NCBI GenBank assembly: GCA_020746835.1
Contig: JAGPNK010000003.1
Location: 2,232,001-2,296,000, forward strand
DNA: 64,000 nt
Reading direction: 5' to 3'
Source of the DNA: Stachybotrys elegans
Taxonomy: Eukaryota; Ascomycota; Sordariomycetes; Hypocreales; Stachybotryaceae
The notes beneath the pieces are model-generated. The model made no database searches, was not told where the DNA came from, and saw nothing but the letters and a program-made list of their open reading frames with translations. Positions 11,429 to 21,083 of this stretch are shown piece by piece. Position 1 is the stretch's first letter, and the number at the start of each line of letters is the position of its first letter. A program made the position numbers and the translations under genes.

Positions 11429-12394
11429 GCTGTTGAAGCTGACGATGGATTCGAAGGTAAAGAGGGAGCAGGCGTAAGGGTGCTTGGAAGAGAGTTTAAC
11501 ACTAGGGAAAGTTATCGGGGGGGGCTTCGTGCGCCAACCGCAACTATGTTCGTCAGGAGAACAGAGACGCTGAAGTTGACAGGTTACTTGCGCAGCACAT
11601 TATCTTATAGTACCTATCATGTCCTACGTTCCCCGCCGAACCCGCAGCCACCCCTCCATTTGGACGTGTCAGGTGCTGGACCCGAACATCCCACCACAGG
11701 CCAAGGAAACAGCCGGGATTGGCGAAGAGCACGATCCACTGAGAGAAGAGGGAGGGAGATCTAGACCCCTCTCGTTCCAGGACCTCCCTCACGTGTGAGG
11801 AACCAATCGACGGCAGGGCTCACTGCGGTAGGCATGCCACTGCAGGTGCCGCGTGGTACAGGACGATGGGAATAGGAGGGCTCTGCGAGTGGCGCGAGGC
11901 AAACAGGGCGTGGGCAGGACCCCACGTGGGGTTGCGATTCGCCAGGTGAGACAGCTGGATGCGTCGAGCGTCACGGATCGGCGAGTGCAAATGGAGGACA
12001 AGACGGTCTCTACTCCGTAGTTTCACGCGAGACTGGGTGTCTCGCCAGAGATAGTGGCAACATTCGTGCGCAGCAGCATTCGTGTGGAAAAGAATTCGAC
12101 TCGAGGTTGATGCCGGATCGGTTTGTCAACGGTCTCAAACAGCAGTCAGACCAAGATGGTAAGCTGACCTCGCTGGTGCCTCAACCATGATCACGCTCTC
12201 GCATTGTCAAGTACCGCTCTAAACGCCATCCTTCTACGCGCTTCCCCATACGCATAACGGCGGGTAAAGAGCCTACATAGATTGAATCGATCCACGGCCG
12301 AATCGCATCGCCGGCGGAGACACGTGGGCGGCGATGCGGCATGTCGTTCGTGGACACGGACTAGCTCCGCAGGTGTTCAGGGGTCGAGGAACCG
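11429..12394. other. Intergenic region, no feature recognised
   Basis: Nearly 1 kb between a small membrane-protein gene and the SDR gene. Several short open frames of 65-80 codons exist on both strands, but none has splice or domain support. I see nothing else in it. Confidence 0.5.
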
Positions 12395-13291
12395 TTAAAA
12401 CACCATCCCCCCTCCGTCCACCACCACGTCCGTGCCGTTGACGTACGCCGCCGCCCGGCTCACCAGCATCACCACCACGCCCGCCACCTCCTCGGGCCTC
12501 CCCATGCGTCCCGTCGGGTTGCGCCCCGTCCACACGGCCCGCGCCCTCGCCAGCCCGGGACCCTCGTTGAGCACCGTGTCCATGTACCCCGGGCTGACCG
12601 AGTTGACGCGCACCCCGTGCTGCGCCCACTCGGCCGCCAGGCACTTGGCCAGCATCACCACGCCCGCCTTGCTCACGTTGTAGGCGGCCTGCGGCTGCGG
12701 GAAGTTGACGCGGTGCCCGGAGATGGACGCCGTCAGCACGATGCTGCCCCCGCGGCCCTGGCGCACCATCTGCCGCCCTGCGGCTTGCGCGCAGAGGAAC
12801 GTCCCCGTCGTGTTGACCTCGAGCACCTTGCGCCATTGGCTTGCCGTCATGTCTAGCGCATGCACGCATCCCACGATGCCCGCAAAGCACACCATCATGT
12901 CCACAGACCCCAGCCGCGCCACCGTCTCTTCCACCCCGGCGGCCACCTCGTCCTCCTTGGTCACGTCCACGTTGAGCGCCTCGATCCGCGCCGAGGGGAA
13001 CTCATCCCTCAGCTCCTTGAGCTTATCTGCCGAGGCCGCCGCGTTGATGTCCCAGATCATCAGGCCCTCGAGGCCGTGCTGCAGCATTGCCCGGGCGGTA
13101 GCCATGCCGATGGCCCCCGTGCCGCCCGTGACGATGGCGTTGCCGCTGAGGCTGTAGCGTTCGGCGGCCGAGTCTCGCGCCGCCTGGTGAGGGAATGCCT
13201 CGGCGTCGTTGCCTTGGGCGAGCGTCATCTCGGGCAGGATGCGCTTGGAGAGCTCGCTGCGCTCATCGGCGGGTGAGACTGGTGCGGCCAT
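12395..13291 (-). CDS. Short-chain dehydrogenase/reductase, sugar/polyol (xylulose/sorbose reductase-like)
   Basis: A 298-residue classical SDR on the minus strand, intronless. I chose the ATG at 13291 (MAAPVSPADERSEL); an upstream in-frame start adds 37 residues with no family match. The dinucleotide-binding motif TGGTGAIG is at about residues 55-62. The NAG-like motif reads FAGIVG. The catalytic serine is in LTASISGH and the YxxxK pair is in AAYNVSKAG. VNSVSPGYMDT and the C-terminal YVNGTDVVVDGGG are typical of the mannitol/sorbitol/L-xylulose reductase branch. It probably interconverts a ketose and polyol with NAD(P)H in the cytosol; the exact substrate is inference. The gene reads toward 12.3 kb with no operon-like neighbour. 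Confidence 0.88.
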   Translation of the reverse strand: MAAPVSPADERSELSKRILPEMTLAQGNDAEAFPHQAARDSAAERYSLSGNAIVTGGTGAIGMATARAMLQHGLEGLMIWDINAAASADKLKELRDEFPSARIEALNVDVTKEDEVAAGVEETVARLGSVDMMVCFAGIVGCVHALDMTASQWRKVLEVNTTGTFLCAQAAGRQMVRQGRGGSIVLTASISGHRVNFPQPQAAYNVSKAGVVMLAKCLAAEWAQHGVRVNSVSPGYMDTVLNEGPGLARARAVWTGRNPTGRMGRPEEVAGVVVMLVSRAAAYVNGTDVVVDGGGMVF

Positions 13292-13570
13292 GATATGATA
13301 CGATGAGATGTTGGAAGTGTGATGACTTGCAAGTTTGTGCAGCACTTGAGGGCGAGGGCACATTCTTATTATACTCGTGGCTGACCCCGCATATGATCTC
13401 ACGGTTGGCTATCACCTCGACTGTACACCATAAAGTTCATTCAGGGTTTGTTTATAATAGGTTATCAACGTAGTTTCCCAGGCGGAATTACCTCTTGCCA
13501 TTGTCGGTACGCCCCGTAGAATCTGACATCTATCCAGTAAATCTAGTCTATCCCTCGCCTGTTCCCTGTT

Positions 13571-14218
13571 CTATGGAAGGTGTTTATCGAATCCCGCCGC
13601 AATCAGCCGCTGTCCAGCCTCCCACACGCTGTCCGGAATGTCCTGTTCGATCTGGAAGCCCCTCGCCGGGTACTCTCGAATGCGCACCAGGTCGCCAACC
13701 ATGATGCTCGTAACCAGCTCGCGCGGGTTGTCCGCATCGGGATACTCCGCGAACCCGTACCGCGGCGATGTGACAGTGAAGCGCGTCGCGGCGTCGGGCC
13801 ACTGCTTTTTGAACGTCGCATACGTTCGCCGCTCCATGTACGGTTTCTGCACTAGGATGAGCGACTGCGGCGCCATGCCGCGCTCCCCGAGGAGAGCGTA
13901 CGTGAACCGCACATTCTCGCCCGTGTTGGTCGCCCGCGGTTCAACGAGGATCCGGTCCGCAGGAACGCCCATCCCTTGTGCGATTTCGGCAAAGTGCTCG
14001 GCCTCGGGCTTGTCGAAGAGGCCCTCTGTTAGCTTGCCTGAGTCGCCTGAGAAGATGAGGTGCGGTGCGAGGCCGTCCAGCCAAAGCTGTGCCGCACGCC
14101 GGGCCACGCGCGTGTCGAGGCTGCAGAGGCAGAAGATGGCATCGGCAGGGGCCAGCGGCAGTCCCACCTGGTGGTAGTTGTAAATGAGTTCTGCGTCGCG
14201 GTAGACCTGGGCGTCCAT
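13571..14218 (-). CDS. DUF218/YdcF-like protein
   Basis: A 215-residue protein starting at MDAQVYRDAELIYNY; the in-frame codons further upstream encode a Leu-rich run not typical of the family. Family features are the N-terminal DAIFCLCSLDTRVARRAA, then LIFSGDSGKLTEG, the acidic EAEHFAEIAQGMGVPADRI segment, the RATNTGENVRF motif and QKPYMERRTYATF. DUF218 proteins share a Rossmann-like fold; bacterial YdcF binds S-adenosylmethionine and SanA-type members affect envelope integrity, but the role of the fungal proteins is not established. No signal peptide is seen with this start. It looks intact, single-exon and cytosolic. Confidence 0.85.
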   Translation of the reverse strand: MDAQVYRDAELIYNYHQVGLPLAPADAIFCLCSLDTRVARRAAQLWLDGLAPHLIFSGDSGKLTEGLFDKPEAEHFAEIAQGMGVPADRILVEPRATNTGENVRFTYALLGERGMAPQSLILVQKPYMERRTYATFKKQWPDAATRFTVTSPRYGFAEYPDADNPRELVTSIMVGDLVRIREYPARGFQIEQDIPDSVWEAGQRLIAAGFDKHLP

Positions 14219-15040
14219 TATGGTCGTGTTGATGAGGAGAAGGAATTGAAGGTGTGGATCAAGCCAAGATCGACTGGGAAGGCGGTTGATTAGCAGCACA
14301 ATACAAGGCATTCAACAGCGCCTCTTATATACAGATGGTCATGACACTTTCCCCTCATCATTCAACATCTGCTAAGTCTACTGCCCATACACGTCAATCG
14401 GCAAAGTGTAACGTTGCTCGGTGTGCTGCGGAGATTCTTTTCTGAGTCAGTCCGCGGCTGCATCTAGTTGAATACAGCTTGGCAGCTGAAGCTTCTGCAA
14501 CCCCTTCAAGAAATACCATCCATGGTGATCAAAGACATCCTTCCACCCAGTCAAGGCTTTAATTTTAGCCACCTCCTTCACACTCGTGCTCACCATCCCG
14601 GCAAGCGCGAGCTGATGCCTTTGTCACGAGGAGTTCGTACACATGTAAACATAAAGTTCCAGCATTCTCACCACAGCCGGACAGCTATGAGTAAACTACC
14701 TACGCAGCTACATATGGCTGGTCTTAGCTTCACCGAGGACACCTGGAGGCGTCTTCGGCTAATGACCCAGGTACACCTCGCGAAGGTGCCAGCCGTCGTC
14801 CTGGTCGCCTCCACCTTGTCTCTCTACAAGGCTTCCTCGGCGGATCAGTATTACATAGGGTGCCAAAACAGCAAAATGAAAATAGGACAGAAAATTCTCT
14901 CACATCGAGCGGCATCATGGCTCTGCCAGTGCTCCGTATCACCCTCTCAATCGAGGTCTCTGTCAATGCTCTGTGTTCCACCCCCTCAGATGACTGACTG
15001 CTACAACGAACCACTCTTTCCATAGGCAGTCACGCCATCT
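14219..15040. other. Intergenic region before the hairpin array
   Basis: About 820 bases downstream of nothing but the divergent DUF218 start. One 185-codon frame (14468-15025 plus) has no domain-like content and unbiased composition, so I do not call it. Nothing else is recognised. Confidence 0.45.
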
Positions 15041-15225
15041 CGGTCAGCTCTAGCTGAACCTTTACCAGCTCTCAGGAGACTGGAACTTCATCTCGCACAG
15101 CTCAGACTGTGCTTTTCCCAGCTCTCAGGAGACTGGAGGTCACTTCATCTCGTACAGCTCAGACCGTACTTTTCCCAGCTCTCAGGAGCTGGGCGTGGCC
15201 TGTTTGTGTACATCTCAAATTGTAC
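15041..15225 (-). repeat. Tandem array of alternating short hairpins (two-hairpin module)
   Basis: Seven short inverted repeats occur in 185 bases. Read on the minus strand, type B (18 nt) is GTACAATTTGAGATGTAC (15225-15208), GTACGGTCTGAGCTGTAC (15169-15152) and GCACAGTCTGAGCTGTGC (15112-15095). Type A is CCCAGCTCCTGAGAGCTGGG (15193-15174), then CCAGTCTCCTGAGAGCTGG twice (15136-15118 and 15083-15065). A last hairpin lies at 15060-15042. A and B alternate, joined by GAGATGAAGT-type and GAAAA linkers, period about 56 bases. Stem changes are partly compensated: position 2 is C-G in one B copy and T-A in two; position 5 is A-T or G·T, a wobble only if the RNA is from the minus strand. Confidence 0.7.
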
Positions 15226-15228
15226 TTT

Positions 15229-15458
15229 GCCCGGATCTGTCATATCAATCCACCGGGCACCGGCACTTTGGCACTTCAACCCAAAGCTGGACACGCTTGT
15301 TTCTCGGGTATGTGGGATCTTCTCTGGAGATGGCCTGGCCAATCTCCAGAACCCAGTTTCGCAGGGCAGCAGCCTGGTCATCGGTGTAGCTTTCAGGGCA
15401 CCGGGGTGGGTGTTGCAAATGCAGACAACATACCTGGAGGTCTCAAGGTCGACCTTGA
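15229..15458. other. Further inverted repeats next to the hairpin array
   Basis: The structured region continues toward the zinc-knuckle stop codon. GCCCGG at 15229-15234 pairs with CCGGGC at 15253-15258. CTTTGG at 15266-15271 pairs with CCAAAG at 15281-15286. A nine-base perfect stem TCTGGAGAT/ATCTCCAGA spans 15323-15350 with a ten-base loop. A 16-base perfect palindrome TCAAGGTCGACCTTGA is at 15443-15458. All lie within 290 bases of the stop at 15514, so they could be the 3' UTR of that minus-strand gene. Confidence 0.55.
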
Positions 15459-15513
15459 CGCAAAACTTGCCACCATCTCCGGCATCGACAGCTTTGCCAG
15501 GCGCCTTACTTGG

Positions 15514-16096
15514 CTAGTCAAACTGGATCAGCCATTCCTCTTCCTCATGAACTTGTTCTTGAGGAGCAGCTTCCTCAACACCCTGCACGGGCTGCTGCTC
15601 TTCTTCCTCCACCGCAGCTGCATCGTTCTCGGCGACGGCAGGCAGGTTTCGGACGATGCCCCACAGGAACCCTCGCTGCGCCAAATCGCGGCGCTGCTTG
15701 AATGTTAAGCCGCGGGCCTTCGCACGTCCCCGGTACTCACAAAGCCGGCCGATATGTCCATGCTGGCCACACTGTATTTGTTAGTATAGGTCCTTGAGGG
15801 CTGGTAGATGCACTTACCTCGTAGCAGAGGACCCCCTCGTCCTCTGCATCTCCAGCATGACCTTCATGGCCTGCTCGGCCTCCTCGGCCGCGTTGTCCGA
15901 CGCCGCCTCCGCGGACGCCTGGACCTGTCTGGGCTCCACGGCCCCCACGACCTCGCCCACGAAGGCCAGGAAGAGCTTGCTGGGCGCCTCCCCGACCTCG
16001 GCCTCGGCCTCTCCCTCGCTGGTGCTGACCCCGGCCAGCATTTATGACCGAGAGAAACTCCTGGAGAAAGGCGGCGGCGTACCTGCTATGGTCCAT
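15514..16096 (-). CDS. RGG-box and CCHC zinc-knuckle protein (putative RNA-binding), N-terminus uncertain
   Basis: Two exons (16096-15818, 15771-15514) join in phase across a 46-base GTAAGT…ACAG intron to give 178 residues. Residues ~20-80 are an RGG/RGR-rich stretch (QRGRGRGRGRGGA, RGRGRGGRG). The splice builds a textbook CCHC knuckle, CYECGQHGHIGRLC (C-X2-C-X4-H-X4-C), half from each exon, which strongly supports the model. The tail is acidic and Gln-rich and ends EEEEWLIQFD. RGG boxes and knuckles bind single-stranded RNA. The start is uncertain: an in-phase 41-base exon (16186-16146, VPEDYLTASRRREK) and another ending at 16327 could extend the N-terminus. I do not recognise an orthologue. 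Its 3' flank is the hairpin array. Confidence 0.66.
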
Positions 16097-16327
16097 CTAG
16101 CAACGTTAGTATCAGTGGTCTTGGGAGTCATGGGTAAGGGCTTACCTTCTCTCTTCTTCTGCTAGCCGTTAAATAATCTTCCGGCACTATGAGAGAAGCA
16201 TTAGCAAACAGTGGAATTGGTGCAGAGGTTCAGTCGTAGCAGCCCTAAGCCGCTGCTTGCCTCAGCACCTGTAAAGCAGTTGTAGTAGAGATGTAAAGGG
16301 AGATGATGATTGCAATAGCTACTCACC

Positions 16328-17392
16328 AAGCGGGGGGATGCTGTTGTTGTTGTGGCGTGAAGAAGTTGATGATGGTGCAGTTGATCTGTCAAGTGCTTTT
16401 GTGAAGAAGAGAAGAAGAGAGAGAGAAACCCGAGAGAGAAATTTTCACCTAGAAAGAAAAGTGAGAAGCTGGTCAGGTGGCGAGGCTCGGGCACGACTTC
16501 ATTCCATTCACGTGGTTGGCAGCTGTGGGCAGTTGGCAGATACATATCGATACAGGGAGGTCATGAGCAGCGGGACTTTCTAATTAGAATCAAGTAGGTG
16601 TAAGACGCTGTAGCAGAAGTAGCATCTCCTCAACTTTCCAATACACAAACCGACAGTACAGCACAGAGAGTACTAGATTAGTAGCGAGGTGTCTTGTGAA
16701 AGGAAAAAACACCGACGAGCAGACGAATATATGACCAAAATAATGCGAGTGTTCCAAAAGGATACTGATGAAGATAGATGCGACTTTGCGTATTATTTCC
16801 GATCCCGAGCGCTTTTCCGAAGAAGTCTTATCTAGAGCTGTCTTTTCGGACATCCTTTCTGGTTTCTGAAATAACCAGAGTAACACGGAAATTTTGATGA
16901 CTTCGCTTGCATAAGTCTCGGATAGCATGTTCTTTTCTCGTTGATGTAAGATGTCCGACACCGGTACACCCACGCCGGCTACTGTTGGGCGTGTTAGTAT
17001 AGCATTTTAATAGTTAGGTAGGTAGACATATTTACTGAACAAAAGGTCACTATCGTTGAAACCCCATGTTCACCTAGTCATTCGGCGATTTTGCCAAGAT
17101 GGCCATTTCATGGCCATTGTTGACCGCCATTCCAGGTAGACTGATGTATCGCGCCCTCCACCAGACGAACCACTCTCTCACAACAGCGGCAAGGACCACG
17201 GCCAGCCTGTCACCAATGACCACCCCCAACCGTTCTGGGTTCCCTGAAACTTAGATGCCTTAGGTATCGAATCTGGTCAATCCCCGCATCCTGGACGCCT
17301 TCTTTCACGGGGTAGTAGTTATATCTTCACAACTTAGACCCCAGGTAAACCCTCTATCAACTCCTTCGATCAAGTCTGGCTCTTCCACAGTC
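16328..17392. other. Intergenic region, possible leader exons of the zinc-knuckle gene
   Basis: The stretch next to 16330 contains pyrimidine-rich tracts and splice-like signals on the minus strand (TTTCTTTCTAG, TTGACAG), which may belong to 5' exons of the zinc-knuckle gene. A 127-codon minus frame at 16590-16973 shows no family features. The rest upstream of the kinase gene holds nothing I recognise. Confidence 0.4.
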
Positions 17393-18493
17393 ATGTTATA
17401 TTCACAATATTATGTGGAGGACGAAATTTCCAATTTCTTTGCCAAAACGTCCGCTAGTCGTCCAGATTGCGATGCATGCGCGGAGGAGCTTGTTGGGGGC
17501 ACGGCCACCCCGGTCACCGTGCAGGGCAACTGCAGCTACTCCGTTTATGCTGGGTCATGTCTTGACTATGTTGTTCAGTTCCGACTGAAGTCTTTGCAGC
17601 TCGATATGAAGATCGCTTCACTGGCAAGTAAGGTTTACGGATCATTGGCTCCAACAGTCTCGTTTGAGGGCCAAGTGGGTGACGAATCGAAAGGCAAGGA
17701 GCCTCTTTATGTGTATGTTATGAGCCGAATCAAGGGTGTGACCCATCTGGATTTCATCTTGGCCCGTGATTGTCCGGACAATTCGCCAGAGAACTTCCTC
17801 CACCGTCAGAGACTCATGGAAGATGTAGCACGGTAAGAGATCGCAAACCGACTGACAAATTCACCTTTCTGACACTGGCTGGCTGGCAGATTCTTTGCCC
17901 TTGCGTGGAAAACGCCACAGTCCGTCGATCAAACCTATCATGCAAATGTCAAAGAGACTATCGTAAGGGAGCTGCGGATGTTACTTAACGCCCTTCCAGT
18001 TCGACTGCACCACATTATCCGGAAGTGTATTGACTCAATGGACACAATACTATCACTTCCAATGGTACTTCTCCACAAAGATTTTGGTACTTGCAATATC
18101 ATTGTCGATGAGGCAACTTGTCACCTAGTCGGAGTCATTGACTGGGCTGAGGCAGAGATCTGTCCCTTCGGTCTGAATCTCCACTCTCTGCAGAGTCTAA
18201 CCGGCAAACTGCACCTCAAGGACGGCTGGGTGCGGTATGATGACTATGACAACTTGCAGCATGTCTTTTGGACAGCCTTCACAGGAGAAGTCGGCGGCTT
18301 GGCGGATGATCGCATTGAAGCCATCCGACTAGCCCGGATTACAGGCTTGTTGCTGTCCACAGGCTTTACCAGTCGCCTTGCAAACGAGCCAGAACCTGTT
18401 CCCATTGGGGACGATGAACGCGGACGGTACAACATGCTATCACTGGATGGATTCCTGGTCAACCCTGCGACAAGGTTCGAGGACATCGACTGA
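17393..18493 (+). CDS. Aminoglycoside-phosphotransferase-fold (APH) kinase
   Basis: Two exons (17393-17832, 17890-18493) give 347 residues across a 57-base intron (GTAAGA…GCAG). It has the APH/choline-kinase layout: an N-lobe with a hinge-like YVYVMSRIKGVTHL segment, then the catalytic loop LLHKDFGTCNIIV (Brenner motif H-x-D-x4-N) and the metal-binding VIDWAEAEICPFG. All catalytic residues appear present, so it should be an active small-molecule kinase. Such proteins are greatly expanded in filamentous fungi and mostly have no known substrate; antibiotic resistance should not be assumed. The N-terminal Cys-containing portion (DCDACAEEL) is unremarkable. Neighbours give no functional clue. Confidence 0.85.
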
Positions 18494-19006
18494 AGGTAGG
18501 CCAGGTGCAACGAGTTTGCTCCCCCAGGGCTCTCTCGAGACGAGCCCTGGGAGCAGTTCACATCTAGTGACCACAATCCAGCAAGCGCGAACAAGTCTGA
18601 AAACACGGGGTCGATTGTGCCTTACTCCAATCATCGATGTCAAACTATCGTTACTCTGTAGTTCATCTCTGAAACAAACGTTAGCAAACAGCGGACCAGT
18701 GCCGAAGCTCACCATCGCATTCTTACGCCACATGAGAAGTGTATTCGAGATGGTTTTTGGTCGTCCAAAGAAGAAAAAACCTACCCCATGGTGGTGAAGA
18801 GTGAAGAAGCTCGCGCCTGCCGTGTTCGGTCGTCGGAAAGGTTTGTCGCCTCCCATTGGCTGCCAAGTGCCCAAAAGGTGCGCGCTACTCCCTATCAATA
18901 GGCCTGGGAGGTACGTATCTATCAAACCAGCCTCGACACGTCCACGAACTCCAAAAAGCCGCTCCAAAGGGCAAAAAAAGATGATCAATCGTAATGAAAG
19001 GATTTA

Positions 19007-19090
19007 AGCCCGATATGGGGGTCGAACCCATAACCTTGAGATGTGTGTACTCGTAAGAGTCTCACGCTCTACCGATTGAGCTAACCGGGC
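19007..19090 (-). tRNA. tRNA-Lys(CTT) with 11-base intron
   Basis: The minus strand folds as a complete cloverleaf. The acceptor stem is GCCCGGT/ATCGGGC, the D-arm is TAGCTCAATCGGTAGAGC, and the anticodon arm TGAGA-CTCTTA…A-TCTCA carries anticodon CTT. An 11-base intron (CGAGTACACAC) sits after position 37, the canonical place. The T-arm is ATGGGTTCGACCCCCAT. The base in the discriminator position would be T, which is unusual for lysine tRNAs. Confidence 0.9.
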
Positions 19091-20180
19091 AGATGACCCG
19101 ATTACTGGTTGTTGGAGGGTGGTGAGAAATTGACGCATATATGGCGAAATACTGTGGGCGAATCAAGGAGCAGGCGGGCCCACCCGACAGATTCCTAGCG
19201 TCCACTTGGGCGGCATCCAGCAAACCTTGGACAAAAAGCATCGGCCGCCTGTGATGTCGACGCTACTCGCCGTTGGAAATGACCAGAGCGAGGCACCCTA
19301 CTGCATCATGACGATCTACGCCCAAGGGACCATTGCGCTCCATGAGGCCGCAATCTGCCAAGCCCCAACTAGCGTTCCTATTGCCCCAAACAGCCAAGAT
19401 ATCCTCGGCCAAGACACCCTCAGCCGATCACACATACCTTCGGTGAAGCCTCATATTACTATCCCACTCTTTGAGAAGTGGTACAATGATGTAACATGTG
19501 CGGGGACACCCGCGTCCGCCCAGCCCTTCGATTCAGGAGCGAACTGGCTGTGGGGGAGATGAAGATCTACGGTGTTGTGGGCACGTTTCAAGTGTCATGT
19601 TTGGTCCCGTCGAGTCTGTCCACACGTGGTGATTTGGGAAAAGATGCCAGCGTGACCATTCTTCCACGGAAAGTGAGGCGGCGGTAAACTAGGCATGATT
19701 GAACTATGCGCTGCGAGGCTGTCTGTTGTGAAGCCATCGCCAACTCAAATCTAACATGTTGAGCATGACCGCCACACCACCAACCACCACATCCATCCAT
19801 CATCGCGAGGCAACGATGGCCCCGCGCTGGCCCCTCACCTTGACGGGTCGTCATGTCCAGCCTTGCCCCCATCCTGCGAAGTGATAGACAGGAGAAACAG
19901 ACTACCGCCAAATGGGTACCAGCATTGGGAATGGCATTTCCCAACAATATCCTGGGAACCGGGATTATCCTCCTTCACCGCGTATGCGTGCGCAGCTGAT
20001 CCTCATTCTGTCGAGTTCCGAAGGCAAACGGGAACTACCCATCTGACGTCGAGCCGTCACAGCCCCCGGCCTAGCCCATCTGCTGCGACTGCCGATCCGC
20101 ACAACACCTCGTCCTGCCTTACAGGTACTCCACGCGCAAAGGACCGCAGTAAATGAGAGATTATCATGTCCACTTGGTGG

Positions 20181-20187
20181 TATAAAG
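20181..20187 (+). promoter_or_regulatory. TATA box of the small secreted protein gene
   Basis: TATAAAG lies about 180 bases before the start codon at 20363, implying a leader of about 150 bases. Confidence 0.5.
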
Positions 20188-20362
20188 ATGCCTCTATCCT
20201 TCTCAATCAGAGGTCCTTCTCTCCTCATCAGCATCATCTGAACTCAGTCACTCCTTACCAACTACTTCAGTCACTCCTTTGACCAACGTCTCTTCTTTCC
20301 ACTACCAACTCATCCCTTCCAACCCACACTTACACCCACACTTACACCCAAACTTAATCAAG

Positions 20363-20902
20363 ATGCGTTTCGCTGTTGCCTCCACCTTTGTCGCCGCCGC
20401 CTCGGCCGTCCCTCTCCTCAACCTCAACCTGGACATCAGCGCTACCCTGCGCAAGATCACCGGCCACGCTGTCCAGACTGTCAACGAGGCCCCCGAGACT
20501 GTCCACCTGGTCTGGACCAACGTCAAGTCTACCACCACCCAGTCCCTGTCTGTCCTTGACGGCGCTGGTGAGCTCGTCCTCGCCCACACCTGTGGCAACC
20601 GCCTCGTCGACGGTGTCTTCAGCTCTCTCCCCATCGACTTCAGCAAGGTCGATGAGAACGGCCTCGGCACCTTCATCTACGGCCTGGCTGAGCTCCCGGT
20701 CGTCTCTGAGGCTGTTGCCGGCGTCAACTGCATCCAGCAGAGCGGCGTCGACGTCGCTGTCGTCGACTGCACCGTTCCTCTTGTCCGCGGCCTTGTCCTC
20801 GAGACTGTCTCCAACGTCAACGACATCGCCACCTGCCTGACTTCTGACCTCCCTCTGATCGGAAGCCTGCCCGGCCTTGTCAACGCCCTCAACATCCTGT
20901 AA
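20363..20902 (+). CDS. Small secreted four-cysteine protein, unknown function
   Basis: A single-exon gene of 179 residues. I start at MRFAVASTFVAAASAVP, a good signal peptide; an upstream in-frame codon would bury it. The mature part is hydrophobic and Val/Leu-rich with four cysteines (HTCGNR, VNCIQQ, VDCTVP, ATCLTS), which could form two disulfides. It lacks the eight-Cys hydrophobin pattern and known CFEM spacing. Codon use is extremely C-biased at third positions and a TATA box is present, both signs of strong expression. The small, secreted, Cys-containing character would fit a surface protein or effector candidate, but no family is recognised. Confidence 0.78.
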   Translation: MRFAVASTFVAAASAVPLLNLNLDISATLRKITGHAVQTVNEAPETVHLVWTNVKSTTTQSLSVLDGAGELVLAHTCGNRLVDGVFSSLPIDFSKVDENGLGTFIYGLAELPVVSEAVAGVNCIQQSGVDVAVVDCTVPLVRGLVLETVSNVNDIATCLTSDLPLIGSLPGLVNALNIL

Positions 20903-21083
20903 ATGGGTGCTGAATGGATGAATCATCGGGAGGTGCCAGGGGATATGAAATGTCATCCTGAGGATGCTGGGTTGAGTTGTATTCTAGTATTTATTCGTTA
21001 ATACACGTGCTGCTGCACTATTGAGTGGAATTTCTCCGACCTATCGTGGAACCTACATATGTAATGCCGTCCGAAGAGCGCGC

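Larger units (their letters stand above)
18494..20362. other. Intergenic region containing tRNA-Lys and the leader of the small secreted protein gene
   Basis: Besides the tRNA at 19007-19090 and the TATA box at 20181, I see no coding gene; frames up to 119 codons lack support. Just before the coding start at 20363 the 5' leader has a tandem 12-base repeat (CACACTTACACC-like, about 20327-20352). Confidence 0.45.

Noticed and set aside
12432..13276. Plus-strand frames antisense to the SDR gene
   Set aside because: Shadow frames caused by the strong third-position GC bias of the real gene on the minus strand.
16590..16973. 127-codon minus frame in AT-rich sequence
   Set aside because: No recognisable features; mixed hydrophobic composition expected of chance frames.
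17393..18493. Antibiotic-resistance call for the APH-type kinase
   Set aside because: The fold is common to many fungal small-molecule kinases; nothing in the sequence or context points to aminoglycosides.
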